Shown here: positions 34,945 to 42,987 of the stretch, piece by piece
Layout: every line of letters begins with the position of its first letter
Position numbering within the stretch: position 1 is the stretch's first letter
NCBI GenBank assembly: GCA_036821825.1
Contig: DAISIV010000028.1
Location: 1 to 42,987 of the forward strand
Direction of reading: 5' to 3'
Source of the DNA: CAITZA01 sp937915285
GTDB taxonomy: Bacteria; Desulfobacterota; Desulfomonilia; Desulfomonilales; Desulfomonilaceae
DNA: 42,987 bases
Made by a program: the position numbers and the translations under genes
The notes under the pieces: model-generated
The model's input: only the letters and a program-made list of their open reading frames with translations
What the model was told of the DNA's origin: nothing
The model's database searches: none

Positions 34945-34986
34945 GCCTCAACATCGACAGTCAACACCCAGAGCTTAATTAGAGGG
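34911..34986. repeat. 11-base inverted repeat around the terminator tail
   Basis: CCCTCTAATTA (34911-34921) and its exact reverse complement TAATTAGAGGG (34976-34986) flank 54 bases that contain the right arm and T-tail of the preceding terminator. The left copy shares CCC with the terminator stem. The right copy lies 20 bases before the rhomboid start. Confidence 0.7.
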
Positions 34987-35006
34987 TTTTAATGCAGGAA
35001 GAATAA

Positions 35007-35726
35007 ATGTTTCCCCTGAGAGACAGCGCTCCATCCGGAACCTACCCTGTAGTCACCTTAAGCATCATAGTGGTGAACGCCATCGTGTGGTTTCACGAGT
35101 TATCGCTGGGGCCTGACCTCAACGAGTTTATTTTTCAATTCGGTCTTACTCCTGCCAGGTTCATGGCGTCATACAGTCTGCCTGGCGGTATAATCGGTAA
35201 TGCGGTTATACCGATGTTCACGTCCATCTTCCTACATGCCGGCTGGATGCACATAATAGGTAACATGTGGTTTCTGTGGATTTTTGGGGACAATGTGGAG
35301 GACCGGCTTGGACGCTTCAATTACTTTGTTTTCTACATACTTTCGGGTATAGGCGCGTCCGTTATTCAGGTAATGGCCCATCCAGGCTCTACAATTCCCA
35401 TGGTAGGAGCCAGCGGGTGTGTATCAGGGGTTCTTGGCGCCTATCTGCTGAGTTTTCCGCAGGCCAGGATTCACACGCTGTTCATATTCTTTGTGATTAT
35501 CCGTTTCATCGAAGTTCCGGCCTTTCTGTTCCTGTTACTATGGTTCGTTTTCCAGTTCATCTCAGGAGCAGCGGAAATAGGATCAGACCATAGCGGAGGA
35601 GTAGCATATTGGGCCCACATGGGCGGATTTGTGGTAGGAATGTTTCTTTTGGTGGTAATGCCGAAAAAGAAACCACGGCGCCCATGGGTCAGTAATGACG
35701 AAAGTATTTTCAGAAGGAGATTCTGA
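35007..35726 (+). CDS. Rhomboid-family intramembrane serine protease
   Basis: A 239-residue membrane protein with about six spans. The catalytic serine is S136 in VGASGCVSGVLGAYLL and the catalytic histidine H204 in YWAHMGGFVVGM. The loop-1 WR-like region and HIIGNMWFLWIFGDNVED are typical of bacterial rhomboids. It cleaves single-span membrane proteins; the substrate is unknown. The start has AGGAAG upstream. It ends with a basic tail (KKKPRR). Confidence 0.93.
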   Translation: MFPLRDSAPSGTYPVVTLSIIVVNAIVWFHELSLGPDLNEFIFQFGLTPARFMASYSLPGGIIGNAVIPMFTSIFLHAGWMHIIGNMWFLWIFGDNVEDRLGRFNYFVFYILSGIGASVIQVMAHPGSTIPMVGASGCVSGVLGAYLLSFPQARIHTLFIFFVIIRFIEVPAFLFLLLWFVFQFISGAAEIGSDHSGGVAYWAHMGGFVVGMFLLVVMPKKKPRRPWVSNDESIFRRRF

Positions 35727-35791
35727 GTTCTGAATCCAATCCAAATAAATCATCGCTTGATGATGAATCCCTAGTGCGAGAACTATTGTAA

Positions 35792-37066
35792 ATGCTTGTT
35801 GAGAGACTTTTCACAAAATATCTGAAACACAAAAACGCCGTTTTGCTCAAATTTAACGAATTTGAAGAATTCACGGCCCCTGTTCCTGAAAAGGATGGCA
35901 GGTACCTGTTATACATACACATTCCTTTTTGCGAGGAGTTGTGTCCCTATTGTTCATTCAACCGGTTCAAGCTTGAGGAAAAACTGGCCAGGCGTTATTT
36001 CAGGGCGCTCGAAAGCGAGATTCGCCTATACGCCCAAAAAGGATTCAATTTCAGGTCGGTGTACGTTGGTGGAGGTACGCCCACGGTATTACCGGATGAA
36101 ATGGCCGGGCTGCTGACCAGCATCCGAAGGGAATTCGATATTCATGAGATATCGTTGGAAACCAATCCCAACCATCTGGTAGAGCAAGTCATCACGAAGA
36201 TCAAACAGGCCGGAGTCAACCGTTTGTCGGTGGGGGTCCAGAGTTTCGATGACGGGCTGTTGAAGCAGATGGAGCGCTTCCATAAATACGGATCAGGCGC
36301 TGAAATAAGAGACAGGCTGAAAGCGCTTATGGGAGTTTTCGATACCCTGAATGTCGACATGATTTTCAACTTTCCAACCCAGACCATGGGCATGCTGGAG
36401 TTTGATCTCAACACTATCAGGGATATTCAAGCTGATCAGGCCACGTTCTATCCTCTCATGGTATCCGATCATACCCGGGCCGAACTAGCCAGGAGATTCG
36501 GAAAAATTAGTTACGATAAGGAAAAGATGTTTTATGATAGAATATCGGATACTCTGGAATCCGAGTATTCCTTTGGAACCGCATGGTGCTTTTCGCGAAA
36601 AAAAAGCATGATTGATGAGTATGTTGTAGATTATGATGAGTATGTCGGAGTTGGAAGCGGATCATTTGGTTATGTCAATGGCGCCTGTTTTGCCAACACC
36701 TTTTCCCTAAAAGATTATATTGAATTGCTGGAAAGCGGCAAACTGCCATTGATGGCTAAGAGATCATTCAAACTGAAGGATCAGGTAAATTATTATCTCA
36801 TGATGAAACTCTTTTCGACTTCGATCGACATAGACGCGGCGCAGGCAAAGTTTGACGGAAAGTTTCTGCCTCTATTGTTCAAGGAACTTAATGCGCTACA
36901 ACTCTATGGCGCTTTGACAAAAAAGGACGGTAAGATTACCCTCACCAGGAAGGGTCGTTACTTGTGGGTCGTCATGATGCGTGAGTTTTTTACCGGAGTG
37001 AACAATTTCAGGGATATTTGTAGATCGGCCATGGAATATAAGGTCTCAGAAACTCAAACAAATTAA
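35792..37066 (+). CDS. Radical SAM protein, HemN/coproporphyrinogen III oxidase-like
   Basis: A 424-residue protein. The radical SAM motif C-x3-C-x2-C lies in HIPFCEELCPYCSFNRF (about 46-62), with YVGGGTPTVLPDE and NRLSVGVQSFDDGLL, all typical of the HemN family, and a C-terminal HemN-like domain (VNYYLMMKLFSTS). Family members include true oxygen-independent coproporphyrinogen oxidase, HemW haem chaperones and anaerobic haem-degrading enzymes. The sequence does not decide between these. It lies 65 bases after the rhomboid gene and 37 bases before the kinase. Confidence 0.85.
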   Translation: MLVERLFTKYLKHKNAVLLKFNEFEEFTAPVPEKDGRYLLYIHIPFCEELCPYCSFNRFKLEEKLARRYFRALESEIRLYAQKGFNFRSVYVGGGTPTVLPDEMAGLLTSIRREFDIHEISLETNPNHLVEQVITKIKQAGVNRLSVGVQSFDDGLLKQMERFHKYGSGAEIRDRLKALMGVFDTLNVDMIFNFPTQTMGMLEFDLNTIRDIQADQATFYPLMVSDHTRAELARRFGKISYDKEKMFYDRISDTLESEYSFGTAWCFSRKKSMIDEYVVDYDEYVGVGSGSFGYVNGACFANTFSLKDYIELLESGKLPLMAKRSFKLKDQVNYYLMMKLFSTSIDIDAAQAKFDGKFLPLLFKELNALQLYGALTKKDGKITLTRKGRYLWVVMMREFFTGVNNFRDICRSAMEYKVSETQTN

Positions 37067-37103
37067 AGTATCAATGTATTCTTGAATTGACAGGGGAGTT
37101 TAG

Positions 37104-39221
37104 ATGGGGAAACCTTCTTATGAAGAATTGGAGGCCAGGGTCAAAGAGCTTGAAAGGATTACAGGCCAATTGATAGACAGCGCTCTTGATCAGGAGCATC
37201 AAGAGCTTTTCGATCTCTCAATATTATGCAATATCTCTGTAGCCTTGGCATCTACTATTGATCTTGATGAGTTGCTGATCATAGTCATTGACGAGGTGAA
37301 CAAGGCGCTTCTGACTGAAGGGGCAGGGGTACTCCTGTATGATGAGAACAGAGGGGATCTGTACTGGAGGCAGGTAAAGGATGCTCGCAAGATTCTGACG
37401 CCTCAGACGGAAGAACTTAGATTCCCCATGGAAAGCAGCATCGCCGGCTGGGTATTCCGTAACAATCAGCCCGCAATAGTGAATGACACATCAAAAGACG
37501 AGAGATATTATCCTGAAATAACCAAAAGAAGTGGTTTTGAGATAAAGAAGGTCCTGCAGGTGCCCCTTAACACGCGAGAAAAAACCATCGGCGTGCTAAT
37601 GGCAATGAACAAGATAGGGGGAGATTTCACAGAGCAGGATGAAGCGCTACTGAGTTCCATGGGTGGCAGCGTTGCCCTGGCTGTGGAGAATGCCACGGTT
37701 TATAAAAAGCTCAAAAAATCGCGCGACGACCTGGAAATGATCTATCGCTCCACAATGGCCCTGGCGACTACCATGGATCTGGACCATTTGCTGGAAGTAG
37801 TAGTAAACGAACTTCGAACAGCCATGGAAACTGAGGCGGCCGGGGTGTTGCTTTACGATGAAAGGCAGGATGACCTCTTTTGGCGTGAGATCCAGGATGA
37901 ACGTGGGCTTATTACCTCCAAGGGAGCGGAAGTCAGGCTGCCCATAAACAAGAGTATCAGCGGTCAGGTTTTCCAGTCAGGGGAACCTGCGCTTATCAAT
38001 GATCCCAATGACAGTCCCAACTTTTTCAAACCTTTCGAGACTCTCACCGGTTTCATAATTAGGAACGAAATCATAGTTCCGCTCCATACCAGGGAGAAAA
38101 CCATCGGCTGTCTGGTGGTAATCAACAAGAAAGACGGAAAATTCACGGATGATGATGTCCATATACTGTCATCTCTCGCCGGGGTGGTGGCGCTGTCTGT
38201 TGAGAACGCGACATTCTTCGAAGAGTTGATGACGTCCTACCGTGAATTGGAAGAGCTAAACAGGGTAAAGTCAAAGATTTTGAACCACTTATCACATGAG
38301 TTACGCACCCCGCTGGCTATTCTGAGGGGCACGCTCATAACCATGGAAAAGAGGCTCACCGAAAAAGGCATCGCCGGATTTGACAACGCAATTGCACGTA
38401 TGAACAGGCACATCCAGAGCCTGAACCGACTGGAATCACAGGTTGAGAGCATCATGATGACGGGGTACTCCTGGGAAAAAAGGTACATTACCGGCTTTCT
38501 GCAGAGCGCTCTGGATCTCATGGAAGTCCAGACAGAATTTACCCCGGAAATTAAACGCGCGGCCCAGATGATACACAAGTGGCTCGAGAAAACATTTCCG
38601 ACCAGGAATGACCAGCTCGATCTCATTGAGATGCAGACTTTCGGTCAGTCTATGGAAGCGTTTGTCAAGGAGAAGGCTAATTCCGAGAATAGAAGGGTCG
38701 CCATCAATTTTGAAATGGAGAAGGGCTCCATCCTTATTCCTGCCCATGTCCTCCAGGCGATTGAGGAAGGTCTCATCAGAAACGCCATTGAGGCTACCCC
38801 AGATGGTGGACAGGTTGATGTGACCGGCCAGGTCCGGGGAAACAGATACATCCTGAAGGTTAAAGACACTGGAATAGGAATTCCAGAGAAGGATCAGGAG
38901 TTTATCTTTCAGGGATTTTATCCTGTCCAGGACACCGAGGCCTATTCCAGCGGGAGACCATATTCTTTCAACGCCGGGGGGAAGGGCATCGATCTGTTGA
39001 GAATAAGAATGTTCTCGGAACTATACGGATTCAGGCTGTATTTCATCTCCAAGAGATGTCCGCATCTTTTAGATGGAGGAATGGTTTTTCCTGGAAATAT
39101 TGAAACCTGCGAACACTGTCGAACCCTCAAGGATTGCGCTGAGAAAGGTGGTTCGGAGTTCATGGTAGAATTCCAGCTTGCAGACTCGGAAAGTGTTCCG
39201 GAAATCGAAGCCGTTCAATAG
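37104..39221 (+). CDS. Double-GAF sensor histidine kinase with C-terminal cysteine cluster
   Basis: A soluble 705-residue kinase. After a short coiled coil come two tandem GAF domains (about 45-205 and 220-385) of similar sequence. Next is HisKA with the phospho-acceptor H398 (NHLSHELRTPLAIL), an extended linker and HATPase_c (about 545-705) with the N box EGLIRNAIEATPDGG, the G1 box DTGIGIPEKD and GGKGIDLLRIRMF. The last part carries C-x16-C-x2-C-x5-C (in CPHLLDGG to CEHCRTLKDC), an unusual insertion that could bind a metal or Fe-S cluster. There is no membrane span, so it senses an internal signal. The start has AGGGGAG upstream. The partner regulator is not adjacent. Confidence 0.92.
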   Translation: MGKPSYEELEARVKELERITGQLIDSALDQEHQELFDLSILCNISVALASTIDLDELLIIVIDEVNKALLTEGAGVLLYDENRGDLYWRQVKDARKILTPQTEELRFPMESSIAGWVFRNNQPAIVNDTSKDERYYPEITKRSGFEIKKVLQVPLNTREKTIGVLMAMNKIGGDFTEQDEALLSSMGGSVALAVENATVYKKLKKSRDDLEMIYRSTMALATTMDLDHLLEVVVNELRTAMETEAAGVLLYDERQDDLFWREIQDERGLITSKGAEVRLPINKSISGQVFQSGEPALINDPNDSPNFFKPFETLTGFIIRNEIIVPLHTREKTIGCLVVINKKDGKFTDDDVHILSSLAGVVALSVENATFFEELMTSYRELEELNRVKSKILNHLSHELRTPLAILRGTLITMEKRLTEKGIAGFDNAIARMNRHIQSLNRLESQVESIMMTGYSWEKRYITGFLQSALDLMEVQTEFTPEIKRAAQMIHKWLEKTFPTRNDQLDLIEMQTFGQSMEAFVKEKANSENRRVAINFEMEKGSILIPAHVLQAIEEGLIRNAIEATPDGGQVDVTGQVRGNRYILKVKDTGIGIPEKDQEFIFQGFYPVQDTEAYSSGRPYSFNAGGKGIDLLRIRMFSELYGFRLYFISKRCPHLLDGGMVFPGNIETCEHCRTLKDCAEKGGSEFMVEFQLADSESVPEIEAVQ

Positions 39222-39229
39222 CCCGTAAG

Positions 39230-40192
39230 ATGGATGCAAAAAAAGTTTTTGTTGTTCCGCAAAACGTTGAGCGTGGAAGAGCGGATAAGGTTCTGTCATG
39301 CATCCCGGATTTGAACAGGAGTCGTTCGACTCTGGCCAACCTCATCAGGGCGGGGTTGATCAAGGTTAATGGCAAGGATCTGAGACCGTCAACGGTGATC
39401 TATCCCGGGGATGAGATCGAACTGACGGAGCCGGACCAGCCTCAGCCCTGCGGGCAGGAAGAAAGTCGGTTTCAGCTAAATATTATATTTGAAAACAGTG
39501 AATTGTTGCTGGTGGATAAGCCGGCCGGACTGGTAACGCATCCCGGGGCCGGCTCAAAGCAAGCCACCCTAATGGATCTGGTCATCCGAAAATACCCGGA
39601 AATATCGGGGGTGGGCGAAGAAGGTCGATGGGGTATTGTCCACAGACTTGACAAAGACACATCAGGCGTGATGGTGATAGCCAGGACCCACGAATCTCAC
39701 GCACGGCTATCAGAGCAGTTCAGGCAGCATACCATCCACAGGGTTTACAAGGCCATCGTGAGAGGAAATCCCAAAGAACCAGAGGGTATCATAGATGCGC
39801 CGATCGGTAGGGATGCCAAGGACCGAAAAAAAATGACTACCAGACCGCAAAAGGGGAGATCAGCCCAGTCTCAATGGCGCCTAGTGGAGGATTTTAAAGG
39901 GTATGCATTACTTGAGATAAGACCGAAAACCGGAAGAACACACCAGATCAGGGCTCATCTGGCCTCGGTGAACTTGCCTGTTCTGGGAGACAAGGTATAC
40001 GGCGCCCCAACCAAAAAGCAGATGCGCTCAGACAGGGATCTTGCCAGGCTCTCCAAAATTGTTCAGAGGCAGGCCCTGCATGCCGCAGAGCTTGGAATAA
40101 ATATTGACCTGGATTCAGAACTGAGAATCTTTTACTCTGAACTTCCCCATGATATGATCCAGGCGCTTGACGCTTTGAGAAAGACTGACTGA
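39230..40192 (+). CDS. rluD: RluD/RluA-family 23S rRNA pseudouridine synthase
   Basis: A 320-residue protein with an N-terminal S4 domain (residues 10-80, RSTLANLIRAGLIKVNG) and the RluA catalytic domain. The catalytic Asp is D141 in HRLDKDTSGVMVIA. RPKTGRTHQIRAHLA and VLGDKVYGAP are typical of the family. It isomerises uridines in the large rRNA; the exact sites (as in E. coli RluD) are inferred from the length and S4 domain. It begins eight bases after the kinase stop. Confidence 0.93.
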   Translation: MDAKKVFVVPQNVERGRADKVLSCIPDLNRSRSTLANLIRAGLIKVNGKDLRPSTVIYPGDEIELTEPDQPQPCGQEESRFQLNIIFENSELLLVDKPAGLVTHPGAGSKQATLMDLVIRKYPEISGVGEEGRWGIVHRLDKDTSGVMVIARTHESHARLSEQFRQHTIHRVYKAIVRGNPKEPEGIIDAPIGRDAKDRKKMTTRPQKGRSAQSQWRLVEDFKGYALLEIRPKTGRTHQIRAHLASVNLPVLGDKVYGAPTKKQMRSDRDLARLSKIVQRQALHAAELGINIDLDSELRIFYSELPHDMIQALDALRKTD

Positions 40193-40508
40193 TATAGTTC
40201 TTGTATGACCGTAAATGCTGTAACCTGTTGTTCGTTTGTGTATTGAACACTGCCGGCTTAAACTGAGAATGTATTGGGCGACAATTGTATAAAAGGACAG
40301 CCCAGTGAATTTAATGATACCCATTGATCATGATATATGCTTGACTAACTATCAATATTCTTGATAGATTCAAGAAAATTGCGGCTGGGCCGCTTCTATG
40401 CTGTGGTATCTCATTTTGAACAATATAATTTCGGGGGCGTGACGTCGCAAGAGGCCGGACCGCCTCACAACCCTGTCCTCTTACATTAAATCCGAAGGAG
40501 TTGATCCC
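40193..40508 (+). promoter_or_regulatory. Intergenic control region of the acyl-CoA dehydrogenase gene
   Basis: These 316 bases hold no gene. CTATCAA (40349-40355) and TTGATAG (40361-40367) form a perfect dyad with a 5-base spacer. TTGACT (40341-40346) overlaps its left side with TAGATT 18 bases on, so the dyad would lie between -35 and -10, a usual repressor position. GCGGC-TGG-GCCGC (40381-40393) is a small stem. A proper ribosome site (GAAGGAG) precedes ATG 40509. Confidence 0.45.
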
Positions 40509-41681
40509 ATGAGTGATGAGTATGATGTTGAACTTACTGAAGAGCACATAATGCTCCGTGACATGGTCCGTAAATTTGCGGCCAAAGAAATAGCGCCCGT
40601 CGTAGAAAAAGATGAAAACGAGCATCGTTTCCAACGTGAGCTTGTTAAACAAATGGGCGAGTTGGGTCTTTTCGGCTGTCCCATACCTGAAGAGTATGGC
40701 GGCAACAACATGGGTTATCTGGCCCACGCCATTGTTACTGAAGAAATCGGAAGGGCTTCCGGATCATTGCGTGTAGCCTTTAACATGCAAACCATGGGCA
40801 CTTCTATGTCAATCCTCAAATGGGGCAGTGAAGAACTCAAGAAGAAGTATATACCTGCCCTGGTTTCAGCGGATATACTGGGTTGTTTTGGAATTACCGA
40901 GCCGGACGCAGGGTCGGACACAGCCTCCATGACTACCACGGCCGTAAAGGATGGTAACGAGTACGTGCTGAATGGTCGCAAGATGTGGATCACCTGGTCT
41001 CCGGTGGCCGACATGTGCGTAGTCTTTGCTATGACGGACAAAAAGGCCAAGCACAAGGGCATGAGTGTTTTCGTAATAGATATGGACATGCCGGGCGTAT
41101 CCACGAAGTCTATCAAGGAGAAACTCGGGATATGGGCCTGTCCCACCGGTGAAGTCATCATGGAGGATGTTAGGGTTCCGGCCTCAAACATGTTAGGGAA
41201 GGAGAACTCCGGATTTGGGTACCTCATGCAGGAACTCATCAGCACCAGGCTATCCGCTGCCGCCGGAGCAGTCGGAACCTGTCAGGCCGCCCTTGATGAA
41301 TCCATAAAATATGCTACTGAAAGAAACCAGTTCGGTAAGCCCATCGCTGAATATCAGATGGTTCAGGAAGTCATAGCGCGAATGGTGGCTGAAACCGAAG
41401 CAGCCCGTGCATTGGTATGGAGATGCGCCATCCAGAAAGACAAAGGTCTGATCAACAACAACCGTGAGACTGTGTTGGCGAAGTACTACGCATGCAAGGC
41501 AGCGGATGAAGTGCCAAACCTGGCTCTCGAGGTGTTAAGCGCATACGGTTATTCGAATGAATACCCGATTGCCAGGATACTTAGGGACGGCAAGGTTTAT
41601 AAGATACTCGAAGGCGCCACCAATATCATGAAGATGATCCTGGCTACGGACGCCCTGGGAATCAAGAAAGCCAACAGATAA
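40509..41681 (+). CDS. Acyl-CoA dehydrogenase, glutaryl-CoA dehydrogenase-like
   Basis: A 390-residue flavoprotein with the full acyl-CoA dehydrogenase fold. Visible are GCFGITEPDAGSDTASM (flavin site), the middle beta domain, ERNQFGKPIAEYQMVQE and the catalytic glutamate E368 in YKILEGATNI. It oxidises an acyl-CoA to an enoyl-CoA with electron-transfer flavoprotein as acceptor. The Arg in SLRVAFNMQ resembles the position that binds the free carboxylate of glutaryl-CoA, and overall it looks like the glutaryl-CoA/cyclohexanecarboxyl-CoA dehydrogenases of anaerobic degraders. The substrate remains open; no electron-transfer flavoprotein gene is adjacent. It is flanked by a control region and a strong terminator, so it is a single-gene unit. 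Confidence 0.9.
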   Translation: MSDEYDVELTEEHIMLRDMVRKFAAKEIAPVVEKDENEHRFQRELVKQMGELGLFGCPIPEEYGGNNMGYLAHAIVTEEIGRASGSLRVAFNMQTMGTSMSILKWGSEELKKKYIPALVSADILGCFGITEPDAGSDTASMTTTAVKDGNEYVLNGRKMWITWSPVADMCVVFAMTDKKAKHKGMSVFVIDMDMPGVSTKSIKEKLGIWACPTGEVIMEDVRVPASNMLGKENSGFGYLMQELISTRLSAAAGAVGTCQAALDESIKYATERNQFGKPIAEYQMVQEVIARMVAETEAARALVWRCAIQKDKGLINNNRETVLAKYYACKAADEVPNLALEVLSAYGYSNEYPIARILRDGKVYKILEGATNIMKMILATDALGIKKANR

Positions 41682-41758
41682 CCTTCGTAGGGTGGAAAAA
41701 TCAGGATTACAGTTCCCGACTACCCCTTGATTTGAAACAAAATTTTAGGTTACAACAA

Positions 41759-41820
41759 TGAGAGGATTGTTGACGATTTGCTTTCAGAAGCGATTTTCAA
41801 CCGTCCTCTCAAATTTTTTT
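41759..41820 (+). terminator. Rho-independent terminator after the acyl-CoA dehydrogenase gene
   Basis: TGAGAGGA (41759-41766) pairs with TCCTCTCA (41804-41811). Inside are GTTGA/TCAAC and GCTT/AAGC with a TCAG loop, and seven T (41814-41820) follow. It separates the dehydrogenase gene from tgt. Confidence 0.85.
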
Positions 41821-41854
41821 CAAGCAGTCAATCCGGGAAAATACACACCGAATT

Positions 41855-42973
41855 ATGGCATTTAAATTCAATCTTACAAAAAAGGACGCCTCAACCTGCG
41901 CTCGTCTCGGAACCATATATACCGGTCATAGCGTCACTGACACTCCGGCCTTCATGCCTGTGGGAACAAGGGCCACAGTAAAAACTCTCGATTCAAAGGA
42001 AATCTCGGACATAGGTTTCAACCTTATACTTTCAAACGCTTACCATCTTTATTTGAGGCCTGGACATGAACTCATGGAATCCATGGGTGGACTGCACCGG
42101 TTCATGAACTGGTCCGGATCGATTCTAACTGACAGTGGAGGCTTTCAAGTCTTCAGTCTGGCCAAGCTCCGTAAAATAAATGACGATGGAGTAGTTTTTC
42201 AGTCGCACATCGACGGGAGTGAGCATTTTTTCACACCGGAATTGAGCATTAAGGTTCAGGAATCAATCGGTTCAGACATAATAATGTGTTTTGACGATGT
42301 GAGAGGCTATCCTGTTAGCGAATCCGAGGCTTATGAGGCCTCGAAACGCACCACTTTATGGGCAAGACGTTGCTTGTCTGCCAAAAAAAAGATTGACCCT
42401 GCATTATTTGGCATAGTACAAGGGTCGATGTATGAAAATTTGCGTAGGGCTAGCGCCGAAAGCCTTACGGATCTGGGTTTCAATGGCTATGCCATAGGCG
42501 GACTGAGTGTTGGAGAGCCTCGGGAGCTTATGGTAGAGATGATTTCAGTTACAGCGCCTTTACTGCCTGAAAAGTCTCCACGCTACCTAATGGGGGTAGG
42601 GAAGCCACAAGACATTCTCGATGCCGTGGCGCAGGGTGTCGACATGTTCGACTGCGTCCTGCCAACCAGAAACGCCCGGAACGGAACACTGTTCACTAGA
42701 ACAGGCTCTGTTAATATAAGGAATTCCAAGTATAGAAACGACACGTCGCCAGTTGACCCCGAATGCGGTTGCTCATTATGTAAAGACTATTCAAAGGCCT
42801 ATCTCAGGCATCTTTTTTCAGAGCGCGAAATCTTGGGATTGCGTTTGGCTACCGTTCACAACCTGACCTTCTATCACGACATGATGGAGGGTATTCGATT
42901 GGCGATAAAAGATGGCGATTTTGAGATGTTCAAGAAAAACTTTTTAGCTCGAATGGAGGAATCAGATGATTGA
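41855..42973 (+). CDS. tgt: Queuine/preQ1 tRNA-ribosyltransferase
   Basis: A complete Tgt of 372 residues, the usual bacterial length. It has the substrate-pocket Asp in ILTDSGGFQVFSL, GYAIGGLSVGE, the nucleophile Asp in DMFDCVLPTRNARNG, and the zinc site CGCSLC followed by YLRHLF. It exchanges guanine 34 of Asn, Asp, His and Tyr tRNAs for preQ1. No clear Shine-Dalgarno precedes the ATG. The stop overlaps the start of the following gene (ATGATTGA), as in the common tgt-yajC-secD-secF order. Confidence 0.96.
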   Translation: MAFKFNLTKKDASTCARLGTIYTGHSVTDTPAFMPVGTRATVKTLDSKEISDIGFNLILSNAYHLYLRPGHELMESMGGLHRFMNWSGSILTDSGGFQVFSLAKLRKINDDGVVFQSHIDGSEHFFTPELSIKVQESIGSDIIMCFDDVRGYPVSESEAYEASKRTTLWARRCLSAKKKIDPALFGIVQGSMYENLRRASAESLTDLGFNGYAIGGLSVGEPRELMVEMISVTAPLLPEKSPRYLMGVGKPQDILDAVAQGVDMFDCVLPTRNARNGTLFTRTGSVNIRNSKYRNDTSPVDPECGCSLCKDYSKAYLRHLFSEREILGLRLATVHNLTFYHDMMEGIRLAIKDGDFEMFKKNFLARMEESDD

Positions 42974-42987
42974 TGTTGCCTACGCCA
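42966..42987 (+). CDS. yajC: Probable YajC, first seven codons, cut by the right edge
   Basis: ATG 42966 follows GGAGGA (42955-42960) at five bases and overlaps the tgt stop. The visible residues MIDVAYA match the start of many YajC proteins (M-x-D-x-AYA), and yajC follows tgt in many bacteria. YajC accompanies SecDF at the Sec translocon. The call rests on seven residues and position. Confidence 0.55.

Noticed and set aside
41778..41981. 67-codon open frame on the plus strand overlapping the tgt start
   Set aside because: It begins inside the terminator stem and overlaps tgt in another frame.
1..42987. tRNA, rRNA, CRISPR arrays, insertion sequences or prophage genes
   Set aside because: No spaced direct repeats, cloverleaf-like segments, transposases or integrases were seen in any gap or frame.

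Overview
The window looks like a chromosomal segment of a strictly anaerobic member of the Desulfobacterota (the former Deltaproteobacteria), of the Desulfomonile/Syntrophobacter kind. The reasons are a ferredoxin-linked 2-oxoacid oxidoreductase next to heterodisulfide-reductase-type HdrA(-MvhD)/HdrC/HdrB genes, a beta subunit of a sodium-pumping decarboxylase, a glutaryl-CoA-type acyl-CoA dehydrogenase, a TAXI-TRAP transporter and an apparent in-frame selenocysteine codon. The genus is an inference. I see no tRNA, rRNA, CRISPR array or insertion sequence.

Region 1 (1-8586, + strand) is the right-hand part of a BREX defence locus that best fits type 3: a pglXI-type adenine methylase cut by the left edge, brxHII-type SNF2 helicase, pglZ, and a last gene in the brxA position. 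A DUF1016 (YhcG-like) PD-(D/E)XK nuclease gene sits between the methylase and the helicase. It carries a 31-nt near-perfect palindrome plus a second partial copy that is read in another frame. brxF and brxC would lie left of the window.

Region 2 (8638-20153, +) starts with tatC and a terminator. A cell-surface polysaccharide cluster follows: Wzm/Wzt ABC exporter, two SAM methyltransferases and four glycosyltransferase genes, many with ATGA overlaps. Near its end is a DsbA/FrnE-like thiol oxidoreductase gene whose first active-site cysteine codon is TGA, with a plausible bacterial SECIS hairpin immediately downstream. The apparent open frame starts only after this TGA, so ordinary gene calling truncates it. 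A separate coiled-coil glycosyltransferase and a bidirectional terminator close the region.

Region 3 (20249-25723, - strand) holds oadB/gcdB-type and a 44-residue oadG-like gene (sodium-pump subunits without the carboxyltransferase or biotin carrier), a stand-alone response regulator, and a TAXI-type TRAP transporter (solute-binding protein, structured intercistronic region, fused permease).

Region 4 (26275-33922, +) contains a universal stress protein behind a good sigma-54 promoter match. A sigma-70 promoter then leads into korD-korA-korB-korC-hdrA/mvhD-hdrC-hdrB. No hydrogenase genes are present, so a direct path from 2-oxoacid oxidation through ferredoxin to an Hdr-type bifurcating or confurcating module is the simplest reading.

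Region 5 (34025-42987, +) contains an Mrp/NBP35 Fe-S carrier ATPase, a rhomboid protease, a HemN-like radical SAM protein, a double-GAF histidine kinase with a cysteine cluster near its C-terminus, an RluD-type pseudouridine synthase, a glutaryl-CoA-type acyl-CoA dehydrogenase, tgt, and the first seven codons of what is probably yajC at the right edge.
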